Part shown: in pieces, positions 48,201-59,519 of the stretch | Layout: each line of letters begins with the position of its first letter | Numbering within the stretch: the first letter of the stretch is position 1 | DNA from: Chlorobium sp. | GTDB lineage: Bacteria; Bacteroidota; Chlorobiia; Chlorobiales; Chlorobiaceae | Direction: 5' to 3' | DNA: 64,000 nt | Assembly: GCA_005843825.1 (NCBI GenBank) | Contig: SZXX01000016.1 | Span: 58,364 to 122,363 of the forward strand | Program-made: the position numbers and the translations under genes | The notes under the pieces: generated by a model | What the model was told of the DNA's origin: nothing | Seen by the model: only the letters and a program-made list of their open reading frames with translations | Databases searched by the model: none

Positions 48201-48851
48201 TCAACTACCTGTTTGAGTAGATTCGAGATTAAAAAACTTATTTGCCGGCATTGTCTCAGGGAGGATATACACTAAGCCGTTTCTTTGTGCAAACAAAGGG
48301 CTGATGATTGATAAGTAGAATTCATTTGTAACATTTATGCACCCAAGCGTACTCCTTTTTTCTTTAGATGATAGAGATTGCAGGCGTTGTATTTTACGTT
48401 TTCTGGGGCTATCGCCGGATACAGTATGAATGGCTATGGCTGTTTCAAAATCAATCCAGATGACTTCCGAACCATCAGAATTAAGGCCCCGTCTTGCAAG
48501 AAATCTGCCGGCGGGAGTGGTTCGCTCATGAGGTTTAATGTCGCTGAGCTTTTTGTTGCCAACACCGGGAGCTGAAAAGTCACCAATTGATTCCCCGACA
48601 AGTACCGGAGCTGATGCTATGATTAGACCCTCTTTCTTAAAGACGTAAATTTGGCCCTGCTTTTTATCAACGATAATAAATGGCATCTCTTTATTATCGT
48701 TTGAATTGACTATCCAGTCTGCCACCTCATGAACAGATGTGTCTGCTTCTTCAGAAGCAAAATAAGCTTTATCTGGCACTTCCGCTGCATTAGCATGTTC
48801 TCCGAAAAGAAATGCAAATAATAGCAGTAAAATGAGAATGTTTCTGGTCAT
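48201..48851 (-). CDS. L,D-transpeptidase (YkuD-like), exported
   Basis: A 216-residue protein with a signal peptide (ILILLLLFAFLFGEHANA) and a YkuD-type catalytic region: TPAGRF (112-117), H142 (IHTVSG) and C171 in STLGCINV. The nucleophile Cys is kept, but the His that usually precedes Gly-Cys (SHGCIN) is Leu170 minus one (STLGC). Such enzymes make 3-3 crosslinks or attach lipoproteins in peptidoglycan. The ATG at 48851 was chosen for the signal peptide; the upstream open frame to 49010 lacks coding character. Gene context gives no partner. Confidence 0.78.
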   Translation of the reverse strand: MTRNILILLLLFAFLFGEHANAAEVPDKAYFASEEADTSVHEVADWIVNSNDNKEMPFIIVDKKQGQIYVFKKEGLIIASAPVLVGESIGDFSAPGVGNKKLSDIKPHERTTPAGRFLARRGLNSDGSEVIWIDFETAIAIHTVSGDSPRKRKIQRLQSLSSKEKRSTLGCINVTNEFYLSIISPLFAQRNGLVYILPETMPANKFFNLESTQTGS

Positions 48852-49440
48852 CTTAACTGTAAGGCTGCTGTAATTATTGGGGGTATTACAAACAACTGAT
48901 TGGCTTGCACAAATTCTCCAGGACTTAATTGCCCTACTCAGAATACATAGAGATTCTATAATAAAATCTATAGCATCCGGGGAAGGCAAACAGGCACCGT
49001 GAAAAATCAATTTTAAAAGACCGACAGATAAATAATGCCATCTATCATTATAGACAGCAATGCATACTGCCTTAACACCATAAGGGCGCTAAGATGAAAA
49101 AATGAACTTAAATCCGACTTATGAATTAATGGGGGTAACGATAAAAAATAAAAGCTAAACTTCGATCGCGTATATATTTTATATATTAATAAAAATTAAC
49201 GACAGTCTATTCCAGCACTTCATTTACAGACCGTATTTTAAAACATATTGAGTTTAAAAACAATAAAATTAATTTTTAAAACGTGTTTTGTTTGTTTATT
49301 TCTAATTAAAAAAAAGCTCCAACAGGTTAAATTTCAACCCGTTATGGCTTTCAAATAAATGAATAATTTTTTTTGATTTTTTTGTAATTGAGGGGTCAGG
49401 GAAGGAACTTTTTAGAAAAACTGATAGAGAAGATGCTGAC
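48852..49440. other. AT-rich intergenic region
   Basis: About 590 bases upstream of the transpeptidase gene hold no supported gene. The stretch 49130-49400 is very AT-rich with poly-A/T tracts and a palindromic TATATATTTTATATATT-like segment near 49180. It may contain the transpeptidase promoter, but I see no convincing RNA gene or repeat. Confidence 0.5.
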
Positions 49441-49473
49441 AAAAAACCCCGCATGGCAAATGCGGGGTTTTTT
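49441..49473 (-). terminator. Terminator of sucC
   Basis: A perfect 14-bp inverted repeat (49441-49454 and 49460-49473) with a GC core (CCCCGCAT), a 5-nt loop and A6/T6 outer arms lies 26 bp past the sucC stop on the minus strand. Confidence 0.92.
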
Positions 49474-49498
49474 GCGGATATGTTCTGGTCGTTTCAGT

Positions 49499-50674
49499 TC
49501 AGGATGCCAGTGCTGCCTGCACTTTTTTAGCTGCATCGCGAAGACCGTTGGCTGAAATGAGATTCAACCCTGAATCATCAAGCATTTTTTGTGCAATTGG
49601 AGCGTTGGTCCCTTCGAGCCTGACAATAACCGGCAGGTGCAGGCCGATCTTTCTTGCAGCTTCGATAATGCCGCCGGCAACCCGGTCGCAGCGAACAATG
49701 CCGCCAAAAATATTGACAAGAATTGCCCTGACGTTTTTGTCGCTCAGAATAATCTTGAATCCCTCTTCAACCGTTTGAGGGCTGGCTGAACCACCAACAT
49801 CCAGGAAGTTCGCCGGTTTCCCGCCAGCGAGCTGGATCATGTCCATGGTCGCCATTGCAAGTCCTGCGCCGTTTACCATACAGCCTACATTGCCATCAAG
49901 GCGGACATAGTTGAGATTTGATTTTGAAGCTTCCACTTCAAAAGGATCTTCTTCACTGATATCCCTCAGTTCAAGAAAATCTTTATGGCGGAAGAGTGCG
50001 TTGTCATCAAAATTGATTTTGGCGTCAAGTGCCAGCACCTTTCCTTCTTTGGTGACCACCAGAGGGTTGATTTCAGCAATTGCTGCATCAATCGAGGTAT
50101 ATGCCGTGTAGAGCGCGGATATAAAACGGACGGCATTCCGGAACTGATCATCCTTAAGTCCAAGGAAAAATGCGGCCTCCCGTGCCTGAAAATCCTGTAT
50201 ACCGTATAATGGATCAATCTGGATTTTCAAGATTCTTTCCGGAGTCTCTTCAGCTACCGTTTCAATTTCCATGCCGCCTTCAGTCGAAACCATCAGAACA
50301 TTCCTTGAGGTTGACCGGTCAAGCGTGATGCCGACATAAAACTCTTTTTCAATATTCATGCCCTCTTCAACAAGCAGGCGGTGGATCTCTTTGCCTTCAG
50401 GCCCTGTCTGGTGGGTAACAAGAGTCTTGCCAATCAATTCCTGGGCAATAGCAAAGGCCTCCTCAGGCGATTTGGCAAGCTTCACCCCACCGGCTTTCCC
50501 TCTGCCTCCGGCATGAATCTGGGCTTTAACAACAACCACAGGGCTGGTCTGCTGGGCAAAGAGTTGCTCGGCGGCCTGTTTTGCCTCTTCAGGCGAATAT
50601 GCTACAATTCCTTTTGGTACGGCAACCCCGAATTTTCTCAGGATATCCTTGCCTTGATATTCATGAATGTTCAT
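49499..50674 (-). CDS. sucC: Succinyl-CoA synthetase beta subunit
   Basis: SucC with SucD interconverts succinate and succinyl-CoA with ATP; in green sulfur bacteria this step belongs to the reductive TCA cycle. The 391 residues start [16 protein letters not shown] with the ATP-grasp domain ([20 protein letters not shown]) and end with the CoA-ligase domain ([26 protein letters not shown]). The upstream ATG at 50752 would add 26 unconserved residues. sucD is not adjacent, which is unusual compared with the common sucCD operon. Confidence 0.95.
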   Translation of the reverse strand: MNIHEYQGKDILRKFGVAVPKGIVAYSPEEAKQAAEQLFAQQTSPVVVVKAQIHAGGRGKAGGVKLAKSPEEAFAIAQELIGKTLVTHQTGPEGKEIHRLLVEEGMNIEKEFYVGITLDRSTSRNVLMVSTEGGMEIETVAEETPERILKIQIDPLYGIQDFQAREAAFFLGLKDDQFRNAVRFISALYTAYTSIDAAIAEINPLVVTKEGKVLALDAKINFDDNALFRHKDFLELRDISEEDPFEVEASKSNLNYVRLDGNVGCMVNGAGLAMATMDMIQLAGGKPANFLDVGGSASPQTVEEGFKIILSDKNVRAILVNIFGGIVRCDRVAGGIIEAARKIGLHLPVIVRLEGTNAPIAQKMLDDSGLNLISANGLRDAAKKVQAALAS

Positions 50675-50820
50675 ATTGTTGGGTATTGGGTTACTGACGA
50701 TGGTCTGCTCTCGAAATGCCCCGGGGAAACCCCCAAATTGCGCAAAGAGCACAGTATAATGAAAATTACGATGACGGTAAAGTCATTCGGCACCAACAGA
50801 ACAATATTTATTTAATAATT

Positions 50821-51282
50821 ATGATGGAATTGACGTATTGCATGGAGCTCGCTTTCCGTGAAGCAATAAAAGCCTTTGAGCGAAAAGAGGTTCCGGTCGG
50901 AGCGGTTGTGCTTGACAGTAACGGTCATGTTATCGGAAGAGGGTATAACCAGGTTGAAGCCTTATGCGATGCTACAGCTCATGCCGAAATGATTGCGTTG
51001 ACTTCCGCCATGGCTACAATGGGAAGCAAGTATCTCAATGATTGCACCCTTGCAGTTACTCTCGAGCCTTGCCCGATGTGTGCAGGTGCAATTGTAAATG
51101 CAAAGGTTGGAAGGCTTGTTTTCGGTGCATATGATCCAAAAATGGGAGCTTCAGGGACGGTGATGAATGTGACAGGGTGCGCCCAGCTCAACCATCAGCC
51201 CGAGGTATTCGGCGGTATTATGGAGAACAAGTGCCAAAGTCTCCTACAGGATTTTTTCCGCGAATTGCGACAGAAACCCTAA
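50821..51282 (+). CDS. tadA: tRNA-specific adenosine deaminase
   Basis: TadA converts A34 of tRNA-Arg(ACG) to inosine. The 153-residue protein has the zinc-deaminase motifs H54-A-E56 and PCPMC with two ligand cysteines, plus GAVVLDSNGHVIGRGYN and the C-terminal FFRELRQ. The start could be the ATG at 50821 or 50824; the open frame extends upstream to 50716 without conserved sequence. No clear ribosome-binding site. It diverges from sucC. Confidence 0.93.
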   Translation: MMELTYCMELAFREAIKAFERKEVPVGAVVLDSNGHVIGRGYNQVEALCDATAHAEMIALTSAMATMGSKYLNDCTLAVTLEPCPMCAGAIVNAKVGRLVFGAYDPKMGASGTVMNVTGCAQLNHQPEVFGGIMENKCQSLLQDFFRELRQKP

Positions 51283-51294
51283 CTGAATATAAGT

Positions 51295-51330
51295 ATAGGT
51301 CCTATAAGTCCCATAAGTCCTATAGGTCCT
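51295..51330. repeat. Four tandem 9-bp units (ATARGTCCY)
   Basis: Units ATAGGTCCT, ATAAGTCCC, ATAAGTCCT and ATAGGTCCT stand in direct tandem between the convergent tadA and membrane-protein genes, touching the stop codon of the latter. Arrays of this type are widespread short intergenic repeats in several bacterial genomes, as I recall. Confidence 0.7.
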
Positions 51331-52381
51331 ATTCTTCGTTCTGCTTCGTCGTTATATTCTCCCTTATAATTTGTTTCAGTGAGCTTGCCAGGTGTGAAAC
51401 AATATCCTGAGCCATGCCACCCCCTGCCGCCGGTTGGGGAATAGTGTCAAGGCTATCCATGCCGGCATTTTTTACTGCCTTGCTTATGGTTACTGAAAGG
51501 ATCGGGTTGCACTCTTTGATAATCTCTTTCAGCATGAATGATGCCTCAAACATGCTTTGCTGAATAATCTCCTTTTTTTCTTTTTCCGTCATTGCCTGAC
51601 ATTGGTGGGTTGCGATAATACCGGCAAGGCAGGTAAGATAGGTGTTGGTTGAGCCCGCAAGAAAAAGATTGAGAAAAAAAGGAGTCAGCAGGTTTCCCCC
51701 AGGGAGAAGGGTCGAGAGGGTATTGCTGAATGACGACTGTATAATCGGTTTGATATGGGCAGGTAATTCCTCCTTCCTGAAATCAGCAAGCGGCAGGGAT
51801 TCATAGACGGAGCGTAGAAGGCTGATGAACTCTCTCAGGTGCTGCTCACGATTGTGGATGGTGTAGATACTCCATATCACCTTGATGTTGTTCAAGAGGG
51901 ATGTGGTTGTTCCGTAAGAAGTGTTCTGGGCAAAAGCCCCTACAAAAAAGTTTTTAGTGGCCAGCTGTTTGGTGATGTTCAGTGAGTCAACCTCCAGAAA
52001 CTTCAGGTTTGTTCGAACCCAGCGCAGATCCCTCTGCTGTTTTGCAGCATCAGGATGCATGGAGTGAATTGGCAGTCTGCTGGCCAGATAGGCAGAATAG
52101 GTATCCACTCCTTTAGAGCTTTCCTGTTCCGGCAACTTTGGCGCTTTCGGAACTGAAAAAAAACGGATTGTTTTGTAAAGAGCAGCGAGCAGTAATGCTA
52201 TGCTGAAAAGAAGGAAACCGAGCCCGGCATAAGGAAGTATTGAATCGAGAAGCTTTGCTGCCGTCTGTAACTGATTGACGATGAAAACAATCGTTATTAA
52301 TATGACTGCCAGAAGTGCAGTATAAAAAAATGAGATTGCTTTTCGTTTCATATCGGCAGTGTATTGACGGGTTTCAACCAT
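51329..52381 (-). CDS. Membrane protein, possibly DUF697 family
   Basis: A 350-residue protein with two N-terminal membrane helices (ISFFYTALLAVILITIVFIV, about 15-34; ILPYAGLGFLLFSIALLLAALY, about 48-70) and a mostly helical remainder with hydrophobic stretches near 230-265 (LLTPFFLNLFLAGSTNTYLTCLAGII). Repeat-like LLRSVYESLPLADFR may match the DUF697/YcjF type, but I am not certain. Start may be the ATG at 52381 or 52351. It lies downstream of the nitronate-monooxygenase-like gene on the same strand, 55 bp away, so they may be cotranscribed. Confidence 0.6.
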   Translation of the reverse strand: MVETRQYTADMKRKAISFFYTALLAVILITIVFIVNQLQTAAKLLDSILPYAGLGFLLFSIALLLAALYKTIRFFSVPKAPKLPEQESSKGVDTYSAYLASRLPIHSMHPDAAKQQRDLRWVRTNLKFLEVDSLNITKQLATKNFFVGAFAQNTSYGTTTSLLNNIKVIWSIYTIHNREQHLREFISLLRSVYESLPLADFRKEELPAHIKPIIQSSFSNTLSTLLPGGNLLTPFFLNLFLAGSTNTYLTCLAGIIATHQCQAMTEKEKKEIIQQSMFEASFMLKEIIKECNPILSVTISKAVKNAGMDSLDTIPQPAAGGGMAQDIVSHLASSLKQIIRENITTKQNEE

Positions 52382-52436
52382 CAGAAAAGAAGTTCCCTAT
52401 TGCTGGTAAGATACTCGTTTCCTGCCGTATAATCCT

Positions 52437-53696
52437 CTAAGAAATAGTTTCCGGTTTCGGGAGTTTTATAGAGTGGTTACGGCTGAATTGATAGTCAAGA
52501 AAAATATCCTCGGCCGATGGAAGCTGCCATTTCCCGTTTGGAAGTTTGTTTGTTGTTTCCTTGAGACGGTATGTCAATTGCCCGCATGTCCAGCAGTCAT
52601 AATTAGCCATGCCTGTACAGAGGCATGTTTTCTCTTTGATAACAAGCGGTTCTCCGGGTTTCCTTGCAGCAAGTGCCTGATAATACTCATCGATATAGGT
52701 ACATGTTCCTCCATTTTCCAGAAGATAACCAAGTCCTTCGCAGTTTGGCTTTATCGCATAGCGCAATGTTGGCGATGAAGTCAGCATCCGCATGGGATAG
52801 CCCGTCGTTGAAGCCATATTGACCACTATATCCTCCTTACTGGCATTGATATAGTGCTGCTTCACCTCTGCCGGCAGTCCCGCTTCTTTGCTGATCGTAA
52901 ACCGGGTTGCCACCTGTACGCCTGCTCCACCCATTTTAAGATAATCAACAGCATCAGTACCGGTAAAAATTCCTCCTGCAGCAATGACCGGAATGTTCAG
53001 CTCTTCTTTTTTCAGAAAAGCAAGAACTTCGGTGAAGATGCTCTGAAGATCAACCTTCTGCCAGTCATCCGCTCCAAAGCCGAGGTGACCTCCTGCAAGA
53101 GGTCCTTCTACAATAATATAATCAGGCAGACGATCAAGGCGTAGTGCCCGTTTCAAAAAGATGGCAAGCGCCCTTACTGAAGAGATGATAATGCCGATTT
53201 TAACATCGCGAAACCGCTTGTGATCCTGAATAAGATCAAGAGTGCGGAGGTTGAGGCCGGCGGCAAGGGTCAGTCCGTCAATTCCGCCATCCATGGCAGC
53301 ACAAAGTCTGACTTTAAGCGTTTCGATTGAGCTGTTCATGGTCAGTTTTTCCATGCAGTTCAAAAAAATCGCGCCTTTACCGGTTTTTTGGGATACCGTA
53401 TATTCGATATACTTTTTTTGTGCTTCCGCCAGCTCTTCCAGGTCAAAGAGGACTGCCGATTTGTCAGGGTTGTTGCTGTATGCCGCGTACTGTTTTCTTT
53501 TTCTGCCTACATACGAAGTTTTGAATAATCTGTCGCAGACATAACCGATCAAGGCGTCGGAAATATGGCCGATCCCGCCGAGTTTTTCAGCAGCAAGAGC
53601 GAGTTCGGTTGTTGAGATATTAACTCCCATACCACCGATAATGATGGGCACATATTCTTTTCCGCCTATTTGTAACCTGAAATTGTCTACGTTCAT
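52437..53696 (-). CDS. Nitronate monooxygenase-like FMN oxidoreductase
   Basis: A 419-residue TIM-barrel flavoprotein of the 2-nitropropane dioxygenase/FabK superfamily: VPIIIGGMGVNISTTELALAAEKLGGIGHIS at the start, IIVEGPLAGGHLGFG in the middle and VIAAGGIFTGTDAVDYLKMGGAGVQVATRF at the FMN-phosphate site. It is longer than typical family members (about 320-360). The extra C-terminus carries four cysteines (C358, C360, C368, C371) that could bind Zn or Fe-S. Physiological role unknown. Start at 53696 was chosen over 53732 for homology-like start MNVDNFRLQIGG. Confidence 0.82.
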   Translation of the reverse strand: MNVDNFRLQIGGKEYVPIIIGGMGVNISTTELALAAEKLGGIGHISDALIGYVCDRLFKTSYVGRKRKQYAAYSNNPDKSAVLFDLEELAEAQKKYIEYTVSQKTGKGAIFLNCMEKLTMNSSIETLKVRLCAAMDGGIDGLTLAAGLNLRTLDLIQDHKRFRDVKIGIIISSVRALAIFLKRALRLDRLPDYIIVEGPLAGGHLGFGADDWQKVDLQSIFTEVLAFLKKEELNIPVIAAGGIFTGTDAVDYLKMGGAGVQVATRFTISKEAGLPAEVKQHYINASKEDIVVNMASTTGYPMRMLTSSPTLRYAIKPNCEGLGYLLENGGTCTYIDEYYQALAARKPGEPLVIKEKTCLCTGMANYDCWTCGQLTYRLKETTNKLPNGKWQLPSAEDIFLDYQFSRNHSIKLPKPETIS

Positions 53697-54008
53697 TGTC
53701 TTTTTATCAGTATAAGAGCATTTACAGATCATTCATACCACTGAGTGGGCGAGGGAGCCCCGAAAGTGAGCACCCGGTATCCTTCGCCAAAAATTACTTA
53801 AGATATCATATTTCGATTTATAAATCTATAGACATTTCTTAGAAAAAGCCTTGCTTTGTATAACTATCCGAACCCTTCATGCACAAACTTTAGCAAAGTG
53901 GAGTTGATGAAGTTTGAGAAACGATGTGGAGAATATTAAATTGCAGGCCAATTAACGATGGAAAATAGTTCCTGAACAGAAAAATATCCAGAAAAGGGGG
54001 ATCATACA
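53697..54008. other. Divergent promoter region upstream of gpmA
   Basis: About 310 bases between divergent genes, with no gene. A perfect 12-base palindrome GATTTATAAATC lies at 53815-53826. AAAAGGGGGATC just before 54009 is the gpmA ribosome-binding site. Nothing else was recognised. Confidence 0.5.
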
Positions 54009-54752
54009 ATGATAAAACTGGTTTTGTTGCGGCATGGAGAGAGTCAATGGAATCGTGAAAACCGCTTTACTGGATGGTATGATGTTGACCTGAGCGAGCA
54101 GGGCAGGAAAGAGGCTGCTAGTGCCGGTAAACTCCTTCAGGATGAGGGGTTTGTTTTCGACATAGCCTACACTTCGGTATTGAAACGGGCAATCAGGACG
54201 TTATGGAGTGTGCTTGATGCAATGGATTTGATGTGGATTCCTGTTTTTAAGAGCTGGCGTCTTAATGAGCGCCATTATGGAGCCCTTCAGGGACTCAACA
54301 AATCGGAGACTTCGCAGAAGTATGGCGAAGAGCAGGTGCTTGTATGGCGGAGAAGCTACGACACCCCGCCCCCTGCGCTTGAAAAAACTGATCAGCGCTA
54401 TCCCGGTGAAGATCCCCGCTATGCCGGCCTTGCTGAATCGGAGGTTCCTTTAAGTGAATGTTTGAAAGATACCGTTGATCGCTTTCTCCCTCTATGGCAT
54501 GAAACAATAGCGCCCGAAATCCGCAAAGGAAAGAGAGTGATTATTGCAGCACATGGAAACTCCCTCAGGGCACTGGTTAAATACCTTGATAATATTTCCG
54601 AGGACGATATTGTCGGCGTAAACATACCGACAGGTATTCCGCTTGTCTATGAGCTTGATGATAATCTCAAAGCTTTGAAAAGTTATTACCTTGGCGATCA
54701 GGAAGCCCTGCAAAAGGCCGTTAATGCAGTTGCCAGCCAGGGAAAAGCATAG
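54009..54752 (+). CDS. gpmA: 2,3-bisphosphoglycerate-dependent phosphoglycerate mutase
   Basis: It interconverts 3- and 2-phosphoglycerate in glycolysis and gluconeogenesis. The 247 residues start [22 protein letters not shown] with the phospho-histidine (H9), followed by [14 protein letters not shown] and the second His in [16 protein letters not shown]. All are standard for dPGM, as is the length. It appears monocistronic, 100 bp before gltB. Confidence 0.96.
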   Translation: MIKLVLLRHGESQWNRENRFTGWYDVDLSEQGRKEAASAGKLLQDEGFVFDIAYTSVLKRAIRTLWSVLDAMDLMWIPVFKSWRLNERHYGALQGLNKSETSQKYGEEQVLVWRRSYDTPPPALEKTDQRYPGEDPRYAGLAESEVPLSECLKDTVDRFLPLWHETIAPEIRKGKRVIIAAHGNSLRALVKYLDNISEDDIVGVNIPTGIPLVYELDDNLKALKSYYLGDQEALQKAVNAVASQGKA

Positions 54753-54855
54753 CCCGTAAGGCGCGACTGTTGCTTTAGGTTGTTTTGTTAAAAAACTTTT
54801 ATATTCTGCACTTTGATCTGTCGATTGCCTTTTTTTTGAAACTGTTTGAAAAGTT

Positions 54856-57800
54856 GTGCCTGAAAATATGAACGTTACGTCAAAAACGGGGCTCTATGAT
54901 CCTCAGTTTGAGCATGATGCCTGCGGTGTAGGGTTTGTTGCCCATATCAAAGGTGTCAAGTCCCATGAAATTGTAGAGCAGGGCTTGAAAATAAATGAAA
55001 ACCTCAAACATCGCGGAGCTTCAGGATGTGAAAAGAATACCGGCGATGGTGCAGGAATTCTTCTTCAGATTCCCGACAAGTTTCTCCGCAAGGTTTGTGA
55101 AGAACGAAATATTGAGCTTCCCCCGGAAAAACAGTATGGCGTAGGCATGCTTTTTCTTCCGCCCGATATATCACAGCGGCGTGCTATAGAAGATATCTGC
55201 CGCCAGATGATACAGGCTGAAGGTCAGAAATTTCTCGGTTTCAGAAAAGTACCGACCTGCAATGACTCCCTTGGTGATACAGCGCGATCTGAAGAGCCGA
55301 TTGTCAAGCAGCTCTTTGTCGGTTGGGGAAAGGATATTACGACTGAACTTGAATTTGAAAGGAAGCTCTACATCATCCGTCGCCGCATTACAAAACGGGT
55401 AAAATATACAGCGGGTCTTCTTGGAAGCAGCTATTTCTATATATCAAGTCTTTCAGGCAGAACTATTGTCTATAAAGGCATGCTCCTGCCAGAGCAGGTA
55501 GGAGAGTTTTATCCTGAACTGCATGATGCTGATATGGAAAGCGCCATTGCCATGGTGCACTCCCGTTTCAGCACCAATACCTTCCCCAGTTGGGACCGGG
55601 CGCACCCATACAGATATTTGAGCCATAACGGTGAAATCAATACGCTCAGGGGTAATGTCAACTGGATGAATGCAAGGGAAAAAAACATCCGTTCAAAAGT
55701 GTTCGGTGACGCTCTTGAAGATATCAAGCCGGTTATACTTGAAGATGGCAGCGATTCCGCCATTCTCGACAATGCTTTCGAATTTCTCGTTCTTTCAGGC
55801 CGCTCTATGGCACATGCCGCCATGATGATTATTCCTGAACCATGGTCAGGCAACAATGGAATGTCCGCAGCGAAAAAAGCATTTTACGAATACCACAGCT
55901 GTATAATGGAGCCATGGGATGGGCCTGCGTCGGTGACATTTACCGATGGAGTGCAGATTGGCGCCGTACTCGACCGCAATGGACTTCGTCCTTCACGCTA
56001 CTATATCACCAAGGACGACCTTGTCATAATGGCTTCAGAGGTTGGAGTGCTTGACATTGCACCGGAACGGATTCTCAAAAAAGACCGTCTGCAGCCAGGC
56101 CGGATGTTCCTCGTCGATACAGTCGAAGGTCGAATCATCTCCGATGAAGAGATCAAGCAGACCATTGCCAGTGAAAAGCCATACGCAGAGTGGATTGAGC
56201 GCAATATGATCGATCTGGAAGCTCTCGAAGATCACCCTCAGCTTAAAAACCCTGATGAAGACAAATACAGCCTGACGGCGCGCCAGAAGGTGTTCGGCTA
56301 TACTCAGGAAGATATCTACCTGCAGATAAAGACGATGAGCGAAAAAGGGGTGGAACTTGTAGGATCCATGGGTAACGATACACCTTTGGCGGTTCTGTCA
56401 AATAAATCCAAGCTCCTGTACGATTATTTCAAGCAGCTTTTTGCCCAGGTGACCAATCCCCCGATTGACTCCCTCCGCGAGGAGCTTATAACCTCAACAA
56501 TGGTCATGCTTGGTACTGAAGGGCAGCTGCTTGACTCATCCGAGGTGAATTGTCGTCGGATCCGCTTGCCTCACCCTATTCTTACCAACCAGTCTCTTGA
56601 AAAAATCAGGGGAATCAATCAACCCGGATTTCGGGCAGTTACGCTTCCAATATTTTACGATGTATCCAAAGGCGGCAAAGGAATTGAGGCTGCCATGCAG
56701 GATCTTTACCGCCAGGCAGAAAAGGCGGCAGGCAAGGGTGTCAATATCATTGTCCTTTCCGATAAGGGGGAGATTGAAAAAGACCGTGCGCCAATTCCAG
56801 CTTTGCTTGCTGTTTCCGGCCTGCACAACTTCCTTATCAATGCCGGTATAAGAACAAAGATCGGCCTGGTGCTTGAATCGGCTGAGCCAAGGGCTGTGCA
56901 TCACTTCGCCATGCTGATCAGTTACGGAGCAGGAGCGATCAATCCTTATATGGCGTTTGAAACAATCCATTCACTGGTCCAGTCAGGCCAGGTGAAACTG
57001 GATGAAAAAGGCGCTGTTAAAAATTATATAAAGGCAGCTGTCAAGGGTGTTGTGAAAACCATGGCGAAAATGGGTATTTCAACCATCCAGAGCTACCGCG
57101 GCGCACAGATATTTGAGGCGGTCGGTCTCAATACCCAGCTTGTTGACGCCTATTTTACCCGCACCCCAACCCGTATTGAAGGCATTGGCATTGATATAGT
57201 GGCCGAAGAGGTACGCAAACGCCATGAATCGGTGTTTCCCCCTACAGGCAACAAGGTCAATCGCGGTCTTGAAGCCGGAGGTGAAAGAAAATGGCGTTAT
57301 AACGGTGAATATCATCTCTTCAGCCCTGAAGCAATTCATGTTCTGCAGCACTCATGCAGAACCGGCAACTATGAGATGTTTAAAAAATATGAGAACCTTA
57401 TAGACGACCAGAGCGAGCATCTCTGCACGATCCGCGGCTTGATGGATATCAATCTCAGTGAGCAGCCGGTCCCGCTAGAAGAGGTAGAACCGGTTGAAGC
57501 AATTCTGAAAAGGTTCAAGACCGGAGCCATGTCATACGGTTCCATCAGTCAGGAGGCTCACGAAACTCTTGCCATTGCCATGAACAGGCTTGGAGGCAGG
57601 AGCAATACCGGTGAAGGTGGCGAAGATCCTGCGCGGTTCCACAAAGAACCCAACGGAGACTCAAAAATGTCGGCCATCAAGCAGGTTGCATCCGGAAGGT
57701 TCGGCGTTACCAGTGAATATCTTGCCAGTGCCAATGAGATCCAGATCAAGATGGCTCAGGGCGCTAAACCCGGTGAAGGCGGACAGCTTCCAGGCTCAAA

Positions 57801-59469
57801 AGTATATCCGTGGGTAGCCAAAGTGCGTCACTCAACACCCGGTGTCGGTTTGATTTCGCCACCACCTCATCACGATATTTATTCAATTGAGGATCTTGCG
57901 CAGCTTATTCACGACCTCAAAAATGCCAACCATACGGCACGCATCAACGTAAAGCTTGTTTCTACCGTTGGCGTTGGAACTATTGCGGCCGGTGTTGCCA
58001 AGGCTCATGCCGATGTTGTGCTTATCAGCGGTCACGATGGAGGAACAGGTGCCTCTCCGGTTTCAAGCATCATGCATGCAGGTATGCCTTGGGAGCTTGG
58101 TCTTGCCGAAGCGCACCAGACTCTTGTTCTCAACAATCTGCGCAGCCGCATTGTTGTGGAGGCGGACGGTCAGCTTAAAACCGCAAGAGATATTGTTATT
58201 GCAGCCATACTTGGTGCCGAGGAGTTCGGTTTTGCCACAACTACCCTTGTCGTCATGGGTTGCGTTATGATGCGCTGCTGTCAGGATGACTCCTGTGCAG
58301 TTGGTGTCGCTACCCAGAATCCTGAACTTCGCAAGAATTTCAAAGGTAAACCGGAGCATGTTGAAAACTTCATGCGCTTTCTTGCCGAAGGCGTCAGGGA
58401 GTACATGGCGCTTCTCGGAGTCCGCACAATTAATGAACTTGTCGGTCATACCGAAATTCTGTCCATGAAGAAATCGGTCAATCACTGGAAAGCCCAGGGC
58501 ATTGATCTGTCCAAGATTCTCTACAAGGCAGAGGCCGACGAACAGGAAACCCGCTACTGCACCATTGATCAGGAGCATGGTCTCGACGACAGTCTTGACC
58601 GTACCATGCTGCTCTCCATTTGTGAGCCGGCTATCAAGCGAAAAGAAAAGGTTTCCACCACACTGACCATCAGAAACACTAACCGGGTGGTCGGTACTCT
58701 TGTCGGCTATGAAGTAACCAAAGCCTATGGATCTGCCGGATTGCCGGATGACACTATCCATCTGAAATTCTCCGGTTCTGCAGGTCAGAGTTTCGGCGCA
58801 TTTATTCCAAAAGGCATGACCCTGGAACTTGAAGGAGATGCCAACGACTATGTGGGCAAAGGCCTTTCCGGCGGGCGCATAGTGGTCTATCCATCAAAAG
58901 CCTCTTCTTTTGTTCCTGAAGAGAATATTATTATCGGCAATGTCGGCTTTTACGGCGCCACTTCAGGAGAAGCCTTTATCAGAGGAATGGCCGGGGAGCG
59001 TTTTTGTGTTCGTAACAGCGGCCTGAATGCAGTTGTAGAAGCCATCGGTGATCATGGCTGCGAATATATGACCGGCGGAACTGTTATTATTCTTGGAAAA
59101 ACCGGACGAAACTTTGCTGCCGGCATGTCGGGCGGCATAGCGTATGTGTACGATGCAGACGGTACGTTTGCCGAAAACTGCAACCGTGAAATGGTCGGTC
59201 TTTATTCTGTCGATGACCCGCTTGAGTTTGCAGAACTTCACTCTATGATTGAAAGGCATATCGCCTATACCGGAAGCGAACTTGGCCGTGCAATTCTTGA
59301 TGACAGTGATACTCTCCGCCAGCGGTTCGTCAAAGTCATATCGCACGATTACCAGAGGGCTCTTGATGCGATGGCCGAAATCAAGGCAGCAGGGATTACT
59401 GGTGATGAAGCTGTTATGGCTTCGTTCGAAAGAAATGTTCATGATCCGGCACGAGTTTCAGGAAATTGA
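54856..59469 (+). CDS. gltB: Glutamate synthase large subunit
   Basis: GltB takes the amide of glutamine and makes glutamate from 2-oxoglutarate, the second step of ammonium assimilation. The 1537-residue protein has the N-terminal glutaminase whose Cys nucleophile (HDACGVGF, residue 23 from the GTG, 19 from the ATG at 54868) is exposed after removal of a short propeptide. Central and FMN TIM-barrel domains follow ([29 protein letters not shown]), then the Fe-S cysteines ([16 protein letters not shown]) and the GXGXG beta-helix domain (GLSGGRIVV). The start is GTG at 54856 or ATG at 54868. gltD follows 50 bp downstream. Confidence 0.96.
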   Translation: MPENMNVTSKTGLYDPQFEHDACGVGFVAHIKGVKSHEIVEQGLKINENLKHRGASGCEKNTGDGAGILLQIPDKFLRKVCEERNIELPPEKQYGVGMLFLPPDISQRRAIEDICRQMIQAEGQKFLGFRKVPTCNDSLGDTARSEEPIVKQLFVGWGKDITTELEFERKLYIIRRRITKRVKYTAGLLGSSYFYISSLSGRTIVYKGMLLPEQVGEFYPELHDADMESAIAMVHSRFSTNTFPSWDRAHPYRYLSHNGEINTLRGNVNWMNAREKNIRSKVFGDALEDIKPVILEDGSDSAILDNAFEFLVLSGRSMAHAAMMIIPEPWSGNNGMSAAKKAFYEYHSCIMEPWDGPASVTFTDGVQIGAVLDRNGLRPSRYYITKDDLVIMASEVGVLDIAPERILKKDRLQPGRMFLVDTVEGRIISDEEIKQTIASEKPYAEWIERNMIDLEALEDHPQLKNPDEDKYSLTARQKVFGYTQEDIYLQIKTMSEKGVELVGSMGNDTPLAVLSNKSKLLYDYFKQLFAQVTNPPIDSLREELITSTMVMLGTEGQLLDSSEVNCRRIRLPHPILTNQSLEKIRGINQPGFRAVTLPIFYDVSKGGKGIEAAMQDLYRQAEKAAGKGVNIIVLSDKGEIEKDRAPIPALLAVSGLHNFLINAGIRTKIGLVLESAEPRAVHHFAMLISYGAGAINPYMAFETIHSLVQSGQVKLDEKGAVKNYIKAAVKGVVKTMAKMGISTIQSYRGAQIFEAVGLNTQLVDAYFTRTPTRIEGIGIDIVAEEVRKRHESVFPPTGNKVNRGLEAGGERKWRYNGEYHLFSPEAIHVLQHSCRTGNYEMFKKYENLIDDQSEHLCTIRGLMDINLSEQPVPLEEVEPVEAILKRFKTGAMSYGSISQEAHETLAIAMNRLGGRSNTGEGGEDPARFHKEPNGDSKMSAIKQVASGRFGVTSEYLASANEIQIKMAQGAKPGEGGQLPGSKVYPWVAKVRHSTPGVGLISPPPHHDIYSIEDLAQLIHDLKNANHTARINVKLVSTVGVGTIAAGVAKAHADVVLISGHDGGTGASPVSSIMHAGMPWELGLAEAHQTLVLNNLRSRIVVEADGQLKTARDIVIAAILGAEEFGFATTTLVVMGCVMMRCCQDDSCAVGVATQNPELRKNFKGKPEHVENFMRFLAEGVREYMALLGVRTINELVGHTEILSMKKSVNHWKAQGIDLSKILYKAEADEQETRYCTIDQEHGLDDSLDRTMLLSICEPAIKRKEKVSTTLTIRNTNRVVGTLVGYEVTKAYGSAGLPDDTIHLKFSGSAGQSFGAFIPKGMTLELEGDANDYVGKGLSGGRIVVYPSKASSFVPEENIIIGNVGFYGATSGEAFIRGMAGERFCVRNSGLNAVVEAIGDHGCEYMTGGTVIILGKTGRNFAAGMSGGIAYVYDADGTFAENCNREMVGLYSVDDPLEFAELHSMIERHIAYTGSELGRAILDDSDTLRQRFVKVISHDYQRALDAMAEIKAAGITGDEAVMASFERNVHDPARVSGN

Positions 59470-59519
59470 TATCGAAAAAGGGCTGTACAGCACTGTTTTG
59501 AAAAGATTAAATTATTGAT

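Noticed and set aside
49130..49400. Possible small RNA in the AT-rich gap upstream of sucC's terminator
   Set aside because: No promoter and terminator pair or stable conserved structure was visible; low complexity explains the short palindromes.
58063..58761. A 232-codon open frame on the minus strand inside gltB
   Set aside because: It is antisense to the highly conserved FMN and C-terminal domains of gltB, has no recognisable protein features, and follows from codon bias of the real gene.
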